Assembly (NCBI GenBank): GCA_963082715.1
Contig: OY720462.1
Location: forward strand, 2,192,501-2,256,500
From: Harpalus rubripes
Lineage: Eukaryota > Arthropoda > Insecta > Coleoptera > Carabidae
DNA length: 64,000 bases
Direction: 5' to 3'
Of this stretch, positions 1-9,396 are shown in pieces (positions within the stretch are counted from its first letter, which is position 1; each line of letters begins with the position of its first letter). Under the pieces are notes generated by a model. That model did no database searches, was not told the origin of the DNA, and was given only the letters and a program-made list of their open reading frames with translations. Position numbers and translations under genes: made by a program.

Positions 1-20
1 CTGTGTTGGCCACACCAGAT
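1..20 (-). repeat. A-family element, 5' terminus only
   Basis: TGTTGGCCACACCAGA matches, on the minus strand, the 5' terminus of the complete A-family copy ending near 19262. The rest would lie left of the window. Confidence 0.5.
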
Positions 21-21
21 T

Positions 22-553
22 TTTTGAATATATATAGCAGCCGGGCTACGTAAACAAACAAGCCGCAACGTGTTTAATTACTTCCGGTCGCCTGAACCTT
101 TTGTATTCATTGTTATTATGCAGTCGAACATTCTAGAGCTCTCTAGAAGTTAATGGCAGCTGTATAAAAGGGACGCAGCTATGCGCGGGAGTTACTTAGC
201 TACATAGAGAGAGTCATATAGAGACATTCACATGGAGTGTTAGAGAGTAAAGTGTTAGGAGAAGCACAGCAGTATCGTGGTGAGCGTATGCAGTTTGTGT
301 CGAGTAGGTACTCGGGAAGTTACTGTTTAACTGAAGTTTTGAAGAGTATTGGGAAGCTAGGTATTCGGGGACAGTAACGGCAAGTGGAAGTGGATACTCG
401 GCAGTGGTGTTGAAGAATTGTGGCATACGGACAGTCGATGATACTGAGGCTGTGGAAGTTAGACAGAGAGTTACATAAATAGAAAGATAGTGTGGTGAAA
501 TAGGTGACATCTGTCCGAGCAGTTGAATATACAGACGCTGTTGAGTCAGTTGA

Positions 554-636
<83 letters not shown>

Positions 637-910
637 GACGCTCTGGAGGTTCAGTAGGCGGACAGTTGAACGTGATATAAATAAACAGTGACTTAAATAG
701 TCGAAATAAATAATTAGTAATATCGTGGAAATAAATAGTAGTGTTAATTGGTTAAATAAATAAATAGTGTTAGTGTTAACTAGTTAACTATTAGTAATAG
801 TTATTCTTAATTATCTTTTAATATTTAATTATAGATTAATAAACCTTTATTTTAATTAATAATGATTGTCTAATATTTACACTTCACCCCAAATAAATAA
901 AAACGTTACA
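22..910 (+). mobile_element. LTR-like segment (possible solo LTR) in kel intron 4, antisense
   Basis: A TATA box (CTGTATAAAAGGG, about 160-172) lies downstream of a heat-shock-like GAACATTCTAGAG motif. It is followed by a purine-rich leader, an inserted TA array, and an AATAAACCTTTA polyadenylation-type signal near 838. The segment ends ACGTTACA at 910, a typical LTR terminus. No protease, RT or integrase is visible, so a solo or partial LTR is inferred. The left edge abuts an A-family end, and no clear target duplication is seen. A host promoter on the plus strand is the alternative. Confidence 0.42.
554..636. repeat. (TA)n microsatellite
   Basis: Near-perfect TA array with one G interruption near its right end, within the LTR-like segment. 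Confidence 0.95.
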
Positions 911-958
911 ATATTTTTATTAAATCCGACCCTGGACAAAAACATATTTATTTCTTAC

Positions 959-1134
959 GTGAAATGCTGTTCGATGTATGTTTCTGCATGATTTAATAAA
1001 TCTAGACAGCCATGAAGATCTGCAAAAGCTCTTATGCCTAAACAATTTGTTGGGTGCAGCTGTGCTTGCAGAAATTCACAACAGGCGTCTCTTACGTCTG
1101 TCAATTGCAGTAAATTTGCTGCTGGTAACAGCAC
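959..1134 (-). CDS. kel: kel coding exon 4 (end of BTB, start of BACK)
   Basis: The acceptor is GGGTGTAG and the donor is TTTCAC|GTAAGA. The exon is 176 nt: 58 codons plus two bases. It reads VLLPAANLLQLTDVRDACC then FLQAQLHPTNCLGIRAFAD and LNHAETYIEQHF, the BTB/BACK junction characteristic of KLHL proteins. It has no ATG and lies in a frame with no long ORF. The next exon is not found between 1 and 958. Confidence 0.93.
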
Positions 1135-4100
1135 CTACACCCAGAAACGGGCGTTGAATTTTTCTCAATATTTTTATTACCTAGTTATTCATTTCTTACT
1201 TGTACGTTTTCTTCAGTGACTTGTACTTCAGATGTGTAGACATAATCTACAAGAAGTTGAAGGGCATAGGCATCTACACCTTGTAAGGTAATTCTGTCTT
1301 GTTTGCTTTCCTCAAAACTCGTAAACATGGCATAAAAATAAGGCGAACAAGCTGCTAAGACCATCTTATGGGCAGGCACTTCGATGTTGTCGGCTACTAG
1401 CGTTACATCACATAGGAGATTCTGTCTGTAAGGGAAAATCTTATGTGCCTGCCACATTACCTTCAGACAAATCTATATTTTATTGTAATGAGGTATCCCA
1501 CGGATTTATTTACTACTTGTAACGTAATTTGACTTATGGCAATGAGGCCATGCATGCATTTTTAACTTTAATCGATAGAGTAATGAAAAATAATAAACCC
1601 GTATTTTTTATTTTTCCTCAAATCAATCTTTAATACTGAATAAATTGCAATTAAAAATGACATTGTTCAAAACGCGGCTGATTTTCCCCGCCTCCTCCCT
1701 TGTCCAGTGACGTCAGTGTTTCATCAACGCGGCCATTTTGATTGTCATATTAGGTTAAACGTCAAAGCGACATTTAAAGATTACAGTTACTGTTTTCTTT
1801 CTGCACAGTTGATACACCTTTTAGGATTTCAAAATTTATAATATATATACTGGGTGTTTCCTTTAAAACAACCAGCGCTTTTTTGGGCGAACTAATGACT
1901 AATGAAAAAATGTTATGTACAAAAAATGATCAAGAATAAGGGGCTAATTTATTAATAATAACAAACCGAAAATTCGACCAGTGGTTCTCAAACGGCAGAA
2001 CAAAATTATATATTTTTAAATGGTATCCTATATATTTTTTTAGCCCATTAGATAGAGATTTTTTTTATTTCAACGATATAAATATGGTATAGGGTTGTAT
2101 AACAATTATTTCGAGAAAAATGGTATTAAAAATAATGTTACAATATTACAATAGGCTATGCAATACACAGGTTGCCTAGTTACGCTAGTAGTAAACCCAT
2201 TTTTTACCTCTCGCTAAGAGAGGTATTGAATTCATGCTAAAAATCGCATACCCAGATTTTAATGAATAAGCACGTTTTAAGGTCCCTAGAATCCGATTAT
2301 AACATTTTTACGATGATGTCCGTATGTGTGTGTGGATGTTGGATCCACGATTTCTCAAATACTATAAGACTTAAGACATTTTTAACTACGGATTCCTCAA
2401 TCTAACAATAATGGGACGAGTTGATTAAGTTTTGGTAACAATTGGACAACCGGAAGTAGTAGTTACAAGAAAAAAATCATCTAAATATTATTTATGGAAA
2501 ATTGATGTAAATAAATTAAAGAACGTAAAATTCTTTATTCGATAAATATAAATTCATTATTATATCTTCTATAGATTTAGAGATAAAGAAATGCATATAA
2601 AATAATTTGATGTAAAAATTCTCAGATCAAACTACTTCAAGGCAAGAAATTCAAATGTTTGTAATTCACACATAAATGTCACTGTCAAAAATATTTCTAT
2701 GCCACTGTCAAAAATATTTGTACATCATTATGAAGATTATGAAAATAAAAAAAAGTCAACAACGCAAAAGAATATACGTAAAAAAGAATATAAAAGGAAT
2801 TTGCAAAAAATGACGAATATAAAGAAAAAGAAAAGGACAGTAGAAAAAGAAAATTTCAGGATATTGAATATAAAGAAAATGTATTTATTGTATATAATTT
2901 ATATTAAAATATCCCATAGATTTTGCAAATATATGTGAGAATTATTTTGTAGTGAGACAAATATATGTATTTGTACTTAAAAATATTTTTCGTTTTATGC
3001 GTACAACCAGGTAAAATATCTGGCGAGAGGTTGCCACATTAGATTTTTATTACATTATTTCTAGTTTTTAATACCATTTTTCTCGAAATGAATGTTATAC
3101 AACCCTATGCTATATTTAAATCGTTGAAATCAGAAAATAATATTATATTTAAAGGGCTAAAAATTGAATAGGGTGCCATTTAAAAAAATATAATTTTGTT
3201 CTGCCGTTTGAAAACCACTGGTTAAATATTCGGTTTGTTACTATTGATATTGATACATTATCCCCTTATTCTTGATCATTTTTAGTATAAAACATTTTTC
3301 TCTAAAGTTGTTAGTTCGCCCAAAAAAGCGCTGTTTTTTTTAAAGGAAATACCCTGTGTGTATATATACATTATAAATTTATTAAAAATGTATATTTCTT
3401 TCTGTACAGTTGTAGATATGCGTTCTGATTGGTTCAAAACAAACATATAAGTTAAGGAAATCATTTACTTATCTGAACATTTGTTACGTTTACAAGCGTT
3501 CATCTACAAAGTTCGCTCCATATATGTTGCATACAAAAATTATATTGCGATTCCTTTGCCTGATGTAAACATTATAGAACCAAAGCACGTCCTACGATGA
3601 CGTAGGGGCCATGTGGTCAGTGTCTGCGGTAATAGGGTTCTTAGGTATAATTCAAATGAACCAATTAGAATTTTGTTAGGGTATAGTTACATATTTTTGT
3701 ACCAATCACAAAATAGTATTTTGTTTATTACTTTACACAGGTACGTTTCAATTGTTTTCTTTATAAATAAGGGATCTATGTTTTTGTGCAATGGGAAATA
3801 ATTGTAACCAATGAGAATTTAGTTAGATTATATAGTTTACGAATGGACCAATCACAAAATAGTATTTTGAATATTACTTTATACATGTCCCGTTTTCAAT
3901 AGCTTTTTATATTTGAAACTAAGGGGTCTATGTTTTTGAGTGGACCAATGGAAAAATAGAACCAATAAGAATTTAGTTGGATTGTATGAATGGACCAATC
4001 ACAAAATAGTATTTTTGTGTATAGCTGGATACACATAAAATATGCAATAGTTTTCTATATTTTAAAATGAAGACTATGTTTTTGAGTAGACCAATAGAAA

Positions 4101-5147
4101 AACAACTGTTTTAAGGGTATATTCCAAATAAAAGATGCGTACAATTAATTTTTATACTTATATAAAATCAGTAGTGCATATTACCAAAGTATTTAAAACA
4201 ATTATTGTCGTTATACCCTACATACAGGGTGGTGCAACAGAAGACGCACCATAGCAATTTCAATGTTAATTTTGAAATATTTTAATATTGTCTGCCCTAA
4301 TTATTTGAGAGAAAAACAGTTTAATAATTTTTTATAAAGACACAAATTCTGCATCTAATTATATATAAATTTATAATTTTAAGTTATTCGGAACAGAGAA
4401 AATCGAAGAAATTAGCTGTTAATATTATAATATTAATCAAATCAGAGGTGCTATGGAATAATAAACAATGTACGACAATAGGGCGGCCTTTTTAAATTGA
4501 CCAATCAAAAATTCGTGTACATTTTTGTTTGTTTACGTCCACCAATCAGTCTGTAGATATGTGTACACTCTTGTACATGACTTTAATATTGAAATATTGA
4601 ATGTATTAATCAAAAATTTTACACAAACATAAATATTAACATAATGTTTATACTTAAATACAAAGTATTTGAAATGATTTATTATGAATTATACAGGGTG
4701 TTAATGAATACATGTTACAAAATAAAATTAACAACTGAAGTTATAGGTCATAGCCAACTAAAATTAGAGTAGATAATTACTCTTTAACAGCCTGTAGCTC
4801 AAAAATGGTGCATTTCCGCATATGAGTTTATTAATAATAGTTAGTATATTTTGCATCCCTTATATATTCATATCACCCTGTATATACAAAACCTACTTCC
4901 TCATAACATTGATGACTTCAAACGCTCTGTGAGTATGATGATGATTTCTATAGGGTGGTTTTTCTTTGCCCCCTTGTCTGGGAACATGTTTCTGTGAACT
5001 TTCATCCAAAGAATTCTGACTGGCATATCTCAGCAACAGACAACTGTAACGAATACATTACAAATCAAATACAGAAATCAATACTTATGTAATATACCTT
5101 TCTCGTCTTTCAATGCCTTCGGCATTTGTATTTATATTAGATTCCAT
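959..5147 (-). CDS. kel: kelch (KLHL2/3-type BTB-BACK-kelch protein), partial gene: first four coding exons
   Basis: Exons in transcript order are 5098-5147, 4897-5043, 1200-1425 and 959-1134, with GT-AG introns of 54, 3471 and 65 bp. Phases match at each junction (AG+T, AA+A, 0/0), giving 199 complete codons. Residues 1-50 are a polar tail containing SLDESSQKHV and GKEKPPYRN. The BTB domain begins near residue 54 (HRAFEVINVMRKQNLLCDV) and includes AHKMVLAACSPYFYAMF and LLVDYVYTSEVQVTEENVQ. BACK starts with NLLQLTDVRDACCEFLQ and CLGIRAFADLHGC. From memory of the family, the block FYAMFTSFEES is shared with Drosophila Kelch, the ring-canal actin organiser. KLHL2/3 proteins are Cullin-3 substrate adaptors. 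The remaining BACK domain and six kelch repeats must lie left of the window. The start codon is the first ATG of exon 1, and a further 5' untranslated exon is likely. No stop or frameshift interrupts the chain, so I take it as a live gene; identity to kel rather than another KLHL2/3 paralogue is inferred. Confidence 0.88.
1200..1425 (-). CDS. kel: kel coding exon 3 (BTB core)
   Basis: The acceptor is TTTTCCCTTACAG and the donor is CAA|GTAAGA. The exon is 226 nt (1 + 75 codons) and ends in phase 0. It encodes the BTB core CDVTLVADNIEVPAHKMV, ACSPYFYAMFTSFEESKQ and LLVDYVYTSEVQVTEENVQ, including the conserved D and H-K residues of the dimer interface. Similarity to insect Kelch is very high and gap-free. 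Confidence 0.93.
1675..1800. promoter_or_regulatory. GC-rich patch with CRE and GC-box motifs inside kel intron 2
   Basis: In strongly AT-rich intron sequence this patch holds a palindromic CRE (TGACGTCA, 1708-1715), a GC-box-like run (CCCCGCCTCCTCCC) and GCGGCCATTTTG, the complement of a CAAAATGGCCGC motif common near promoters. It lies about 260 bp upstream of exon 3. An internal alternative promoter of kel is one reading; a repeat relic is the other. No ATG-containing exon is apparent. Confidence 0.35.
1848..3360. mobile_element. Foldback element FB1 with about 300-bp inverted arms
   Basis: The left arm (about 1850-2145) and right arm (about 3052-3358) are imperfect reverse complements. 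Both contain GGGTRTTTCCTTTAAAA at the tip, AGCGCTTTTTTGGGCGAACT, and CAAACGGCAGAACAAAATT. TATATATAC flanks both ends. The loop is occupied by a C-family element (2201-3043). No transposase is present. A fragment of the same arm recurs near 31435-31490. Confidence 0.75.
2201..3043 (-). mobile_element. C-family Helentron-like non-autonomous element (C1), full length
   Basis: In element orientation it starts TCTAATGTGGCAACC at 3043 and carries the 5' subterminal repeat CCTCTCGCCAG. It includes GTCACTGTCAAAAATAT repeats, CTTCCGGTTGTCC, and the shared block CTAGGGACCTTAAAACGTG. It ends in the hairpin TACCTCTC-loop-GAGAGGTA at 2205-2225 followed by an A run. It is inserted inside FB1. A lysine-rich ORF antisense to it is low-complexity A-rich sequence. 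Confidence 0.72.
3655..4105. repeat. Three-unit tandem repeat of about 147-154 bp rich in CCAAT boxes
   Basis: ACCAATCACAAAATAGTATT recurs at 3701, 3847 and 3994, and ACCAATNAGAATTT at 3660, 3807 and 3961. Each unit also has a CTATGTTTTTGNG block. At least eight CCAAT motifs fall within 450 bp; two more (4499, 4541) and one reverse copy (3427) lie nearby. It lies in kel intron 2. No encoded product. Confidence 0.8.
4110..4890. other. AT-rich remainder of kel intron 2
   Basis: Three short ACAGGGTG or CACCCTGTA motifs (near 4225, 4692 and 4873) are typical tips of the foldback elements seen elsewhere here, but I could not pair them into intact elements. No exon or RNA gene recognised. Confidence 0.5.
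4897..5043 (-). CDS. kel: kel coding exon 2 (linker and BTB first helix)
   Basis: The acceptor reads TATTCGTTACAG and the donor GTAGGT. The exon is 147 nt: one base completing a codon, 48 codons, then two bases. It encodes SLDESSQKHV, GKEKPPYRN and THRAFEVINVMRK, the conserved first helix of a kelch-type BTB domain, which exon 3 continues as QNLLCDV. Without this exon the BTB fold would lack its first helix. Confidence 0.85.
5098..5147 (-). CDS. kel: kel coding exon 1 (start codon exon)
   Basis: ATG at 5147-5145 is followed by 15 codons (MESNINTNAEGIERRE) and two bases, AG, before a donor GTATAT at 5097. The phase fits exon 2. A pyrimidine-containing stretch ending in CAG at 5160 could be an acceptor, making this exon 5098-5159 with a 5' UTR exon further right. 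This short exon is the least certain part of the model because the sequence itself is not recognisable; it is supported by phase, the 54-bp intron length and the ATG. Confidence 0.6.
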
Positions 5148-5525
5148 GTTTACCCTACACTGAAACTTAAAACTAATACATTTTGGAAGAACGAATCAAT
5201 GGCGTAGCATCACAACAAATGAGTTACCATTCGTTCTAAGTAGGCTGTGCGCATGAGCAAAATGAGCGCAATATGGATCCAGTGGCGGCGCCAGGATGTA
5301 ATTGTAGGAGGGGGCACAATCAAAAAAATGGGAGGGTACCAGGGGGAGGCGTCGTAATGGTAATGCAAAGGTAACCAGAAAAAAGGCGCCCAGGCATTTT
5401 TTTAAAGATCAAATGCCATATAATTGAAAGTTACAATTTATTAAGGGATGTGAAGCTGCATGTTTTCCCCTTTCATGTACAAAAAATCTGATGTGACCAG
5501 CACATTACCTTCCGTCAGTTATATG

Positions 5526-5910
5526 AGGTATTTACGAAAATTCTACCGGTGAATTGTTACCGGTAAACAGCTGTTTATCAGGTTATAGCTACCGGAATCG
5601 ATATTATAAGAACGCAAGTGGTAAACAGGGTAGATCCATAATCTATGAAAAAATTTGAAAATTTAGAACAGGATAGAAATTTGACGTAGTTAACAAACTG
5701 AGCAGAGTCCTATTTGAACACATTTCCATTTTCAACGCGCGCGCTTCGCTTTGCATCACTACCTTTTTTTGAGATTAGATTCTTCATGAATCCGGAGGAT
5801 GGATCTGGTAGATATTGTATAATTTTCGAACACGGTAACTTTTTACAACTCGTGTTTTCAAACATAGTCGGTAGATGCGGTATCTACCGACAGAATTTTC
5901 GTAAATGCCT
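5526..5910. mobile_element. MITE-X copy 1 (AGGTATTTACG termini)
   Basis: The inverted termini are AGGYATTTACGAAAATTCTA. The interior matches the copy at 31021-31385 (TCTACCGG, GCGCGCGCTTCGC and TTTACCGGTAACA-like blocks). It sits at the same position of a B-family 5' region as copy 2. Comparison with uninterrupted B copies (CAGTTCTATGTATTTTG) suggests a 4-bp TATG duplication, decayed here. Non-coding. Confidence 0.75.
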
Positions 5911-6393
5911 ATATATATATATATCCATACAGAAAGTTCCTTGCAACAGATTTTAAATTTCTTGTATGTACATTACCTGTCGACAGTTGTATGTATTTTT
6001 TACAAATTCCATACAGAAAGTTTCGAGCAAAAATATCTTATATTTCGAGTAAAATTATAATACAAATATACTATGTCAATTGACACTAACATCTTTCAAT
6101 CAGAATTTTCTTAATATAGTAGCTGTTTCCATAGCTATGGCTACTTTATGAAATTTAATTTCTGTATAATTTTATAACTCTATATCCATTTAATATTTAT
6201 AATAACATTAAATGTGAAAAAATGATATTAAACATCGTTTTTCAAGAAGAACTGTTAAAATCTTCAAATGAGGGTACTTCCGGTTGACCATAACCAAAAT
6301 CTAATCAGCTCTTCATATGGATGCAACGAAGAGGAATACGAAAGAATTATAATTTTTGGAATTGTATTAGAGTTATCGTAGACGAAAATTTTG

Positions 6394-6417
6394 TTACACA
6401 CACACACACAGACACAC

Positions 6418-6477
<60 letters not shown>
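6394..6477. repeat. (CA)n microsatellite of B1
   Basis: Imperfect CA array with GA and AA interruptions, at the position every B-family copy carries a CA/TG array. Confidence 0.95.
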
Positions 6478-6481
<4 letters not shown>

Positions 6482-6889
6482 CATCGTAAAAATAGTAAAA
6501 TCATATTCTAGGGACCTTAAAACGTGCTTATTCATCAAAAACTCTTTTCTGCCTACCCTTATATACGCGCCTGTTGGGTATCCATTTATTTTAAATAATA
6601 AAGATACCTACATATATTTTTTTCATATACACACATAAAACGAAACAGACACATCCAAAATATACCGGGTGTTTACTTTTTTATGAATTACAGAAAACAC
6701 AATGGTGAAATTTTCAAATGGCTGTAATTTCAGTCCTATTAATTTTAGAACAAAAGTGAAAATCCAAATAATGTTTAGAATTAAAAATAAAATTTTATTA
6801 ACTAATTTTTATATGCAAAAATTATTATTTGTATGGTGTAGTGGGTGGGCACGTGACCAGCCTGGCCCCCCCCCTTAGCGCCGCCACTG

Positions 6890-7590
6890 TGTGGAACAGG
6901 GTCTTTGTGAGTGTAAAGTTACCAATTGGTTTCCATCTGCGTTCTTAGATTCCGAAAAAAGATATTTATGATAATTACATGTCAAAATAAATCTCCAGAT
7001 ACTTTTTAAATCTTTAGAAAATGTTTCAACCTCATTTTTAGGATTTTTTTGACATTTAATTGTCAGTGTTTTGTTTCTAAACATGGCCTACTTTATAAAT
7101 TTCAATAATATGAACAATATGTTTGATTTTTATAATATATATGTAATTTTTGTATTTTTTTTTATCTTAAACGTAAAAATGAGTGGTTTTCTTTGTCTGT
7201 TATATAAATATAGGCTTTACGTTGTACATACAAACATTTTGGAGTGTATATAATTTTTATGTTTAGGTATACACGTGTCTAAAAAGTAAACAGTTTTGTT
7301 TGAAATTAAAATTTAAAATATTTGCATACACTCATGTATTTTGAAAACATGATTTTTTAATTTGTTAAATATTTGTATATGAAATACACAAAAAATATTT
7401 ACAACAGTGTGTAATTGTTGTAACATATAACAATTAATAATTTGTTTAAAATTTACATTTTATATTTTTGATTCATTATAAAAATATTGAAATACCAAGA
7501 AATAATCAACATAAAAAACATTTCTTTTTCTTTGTCTAATCTAAACTTTGGTAAAACTTTATCTTTTTTAAAAAAACATTTGCTAGCTCC
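6890..7590. other. AT-rich sequence, nothing recognised
   Basis: No repeat match within the window, no exon with plausible splice sites and no RNA gene seen. Confidence 0.5.
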
Positions 7591-7599
7591 TCCCCACTC

Positions 7600-7806
7600 T
7601 GAATTCTAGTCAGTCGACGCTAGCCGTCGCGAGTCGCTGCACGTTGCTACACGTATACTGCGCGTTCGATCGTGTTTGTGCGTGTGCTAACAGGTTGCCG
7701 CGTGTTCTTGGTGTGTGCGCACCCAGAGGTGACCCGGAGGAGGTCACGGACTCCTAGGGAACCACGGAGAAGGCTTCAAACTGGAGACTTCCAGCGAAGG
7801 TGAATG
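7600..7806 (+). promoter_or_regulatory. GC-rich island with initiator-like start, possible non-coding first exon
   Basis: GC content rises sharply at TAGTCAGTCGACGC, which contains the arthropod initiator TCAGT (7611-7615). The island ends at CAGCGAAG|GTGAATG, a plausible splice donor. It has no ATG-initiated ORF and resembles a 5' UTR. An everted pair of nuclear-receptor-like half-sites (TGACC, six bases, AGGTCA) lies near 7733-7750. The 7895-7940 tail resembles the SINE-1 body, so a transposable-element leader is an alternative. Confidence 0.3.
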
Positions 7807-8051
7807 GAATGGGAAATATAGTGGATTATGTATCAAGGGCGCAATGTGATGTTTTACTGAATGTGAAAGCCGGGGAGTTCAGTAGGTACTCATAGTTGAT
7901 GTGGAAAGTGTACCACAAGTATCACTTTTGTACAGTACCAATACATTAATAGTATAATTGTTTAAAAAATATTATCTCTGTGAATATAACTATACGACTA
8001 TAAATAATTCGTTATCACTAATGTGTCCGTTGTAAGGTTGTTGAAAATATA

Positions 8052-8055
<4 letters not shown>

Positions 8056-8131
<76 letters not shown>
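8056..8131. repeat. (TA)n microsatellite
   Basis: Perfect TA array. Confidence 0.95.
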
Positions 8132-8135
<4 letters not shown>

Positions 8136-8373
8136 AAATATTTCTCTTACGTTTTTGTAATTTATTTCTTCAATAAAAATACATTTCAAGAATATCGTTG
8201 AATTTGTAATTTTACGTAGATTCTAAATATATAAAAATATATAGGTATTCCATTTTAAATATGTAAGTTAATGACACTTCCGGTTAAACCGGAAGAACTA
8301 CCATTATACCAAATACCATAATTTGTGAACCCCTAAGTTTAGTTCACAAATATTCAAGATAATTAAAAAAAAA

Positions 8374-9396
8374 TCTGATGTGCCAACACATGGCCTCCCG
8401 GCAATTCCATGTTTGAAATAGCAATGAACTTAAATAAAGTATCACTTCCGGTTGATCGTTCGTAAACAAAATCTAATTTGTTCTTCCAATAAATAGAAAA
8501 GTTTATTTTATTATGTTTTTCCTCGAAAATCTGTTAAGAGCTCTAAATTAAGTACCACTTTCGGTTTATCATATAGGTATAGTCAAAATCTAATGTTGTT
8601 TCAAATTATACACGTGTTTGAAATACCAAATTTGAGAAGTTTTGGATCATGTTTTAATATATTTTTTCAATCTGTTTATAGCTTCCTGTAAAGTAGTACT
8701 TCCGGTTTATCAATTTTAGAAAACATCTAATATGTCGTTCTCATTAATATAAAAGTCTTAAATACCAAATTTAAAAAGTTTTGGATTGTATCAATTTATT
8801 TTTCATAAAAATTTGTTCATAGCTTCAAATAAAGTATCACTTCCGGTTTATCAATTGTATCCAAAATCTAATATGTTGTTTCCCTTCTTATAAAAGTCGT
8901 AAATACTAAATTTGACAAGTTTTGGAATATATAATATATTTTTCACGAGAACCTGTTCAGAGCTTCAAATAAAGTATCACTTCTGGTTGATTAATTTTAG
9001 CCAAAATCTAATATGTTGTTTCCCATGATATAAAAGTCTTAAATACTAAAATTGAAAAGTTTTGGATTATATTTTAATATAGTTTAAATTTAATTAAAAA
9101 CTGTTATGGGCTTCAAGTAAAGTATTACTTCCATTTATCCAATTTTATCCAAAATCTAATCAACTCGTTATATGAATGCAGGAAGCTTAAATACGGAAAA
9201 TAGATATATTTGGAAGTTTGTTATAAGAGTTATCGTGAACGAAATCATCACACACACAGACAGCATCGTAAAAATTGTAAAAATGTGTTGTGGGGGCCCT
9301 AATTCGTGCTTATTTACTGAAAACTCACCATCGAATTTTTGGCACGATTACATTACCTCCCTTACCTACGGTATGACGGGAGGTAATAATTATAAA
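8374..9396 (+). mobile_element. D-family element D1 with expanded internal tandem repeats
   Basis: It starts TCTGATGTGCCAACAC with the 5' subterminal repeat GGCCTCCCGGCA. It ends in hairpin TACCTCCC...GGGAGGTA (9353-9392). Between them a unit of about 130-155 bp repeats six times, each with a CTTCCGGTTTATC-like start (8446, 8562, 8698, 8830, 8970, 9126), CCAAAATCTAAT and AAATACTAAATTT. The conserved CACACACAGACAGCATCG block precedes the hairpin. A CTTCCGGTTAAACCGGAAG palindrome lies just upstream (8277). Confidence 0.7.

Larger units (their letters stand above)
5487..6545 (+). mobile_element. B-family element B1, 3'-truncated, carrying MITE-X
   Basis: It begins TCTGATGTGACCAGCAC with the 5' subterminal repeat TTACCTTCCGTCAG. 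It continues after the MITE with CATACAGAAAGTTCC, GGTACTTCCGGTTGACC, a CA array (6394-6477) and the CATCGTAAAAATAGTAAAATC block. It diverges after ATTCATCAAAAACTC, so the terminal hairpin is lost. Confidence 0.75.
5280..6889. mobile_element. hAT-like element (CAGTGGCGGCGC termini) hosting a B-family insertion
   Basis: The left end CAGTGGCGGCGCCA (5280) and right end AGCGCCGCCACTG (to 6889) are inverted. Flanking 8-mers TATGGATC and TGTGGAAC agree at six of eight positions, consistent with an aged 8-bp hAT duplication. Most of the interior (5487 to about 6545) is a B-family element, itself carrying a MITE. No transposase ORF. The element begins 132 bp upstream of the kel start codon, so it may separate the coding exon from its promoter or 5' UTR exon. 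Confidence 0.7.

Noticed and set aside
214..510. 98-codon minus-strand ORF
   Set aside because: Lies in the purine-rich leader of the LTR-like segment; no domain, no match to the expected next kel exon.
1034..1219. 61-codon plus-strand ORF
   Set aside because: It is the antisense shadow of kel exon 4 and intron 3.
2699..2938. Lysine-rich ORF recurring in all three C-family copies (also near 28116-28322 and 57602-57830)
   Set aside because: It is antisense to the element, lies in A-rich low-complexity sequence, and its length and frame are not preserved.
3655..4105. CRISPR-like array
   Set aside because: A eukaryotic tandem repeat with contiguous units and no unique spacers.
4024..4700. Short ACAGGGTG motifs as intact MITE ends
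   Set aside because: No inverted partner could be paired, so only the motif is recorded.
6264..6638. ORFs over CA arrays here and at 16780-17018, 26215-26628, 32355-32751, 55393-55656 and 59282-59642
   Set aside because: Microsatellite translations within B-family elements.
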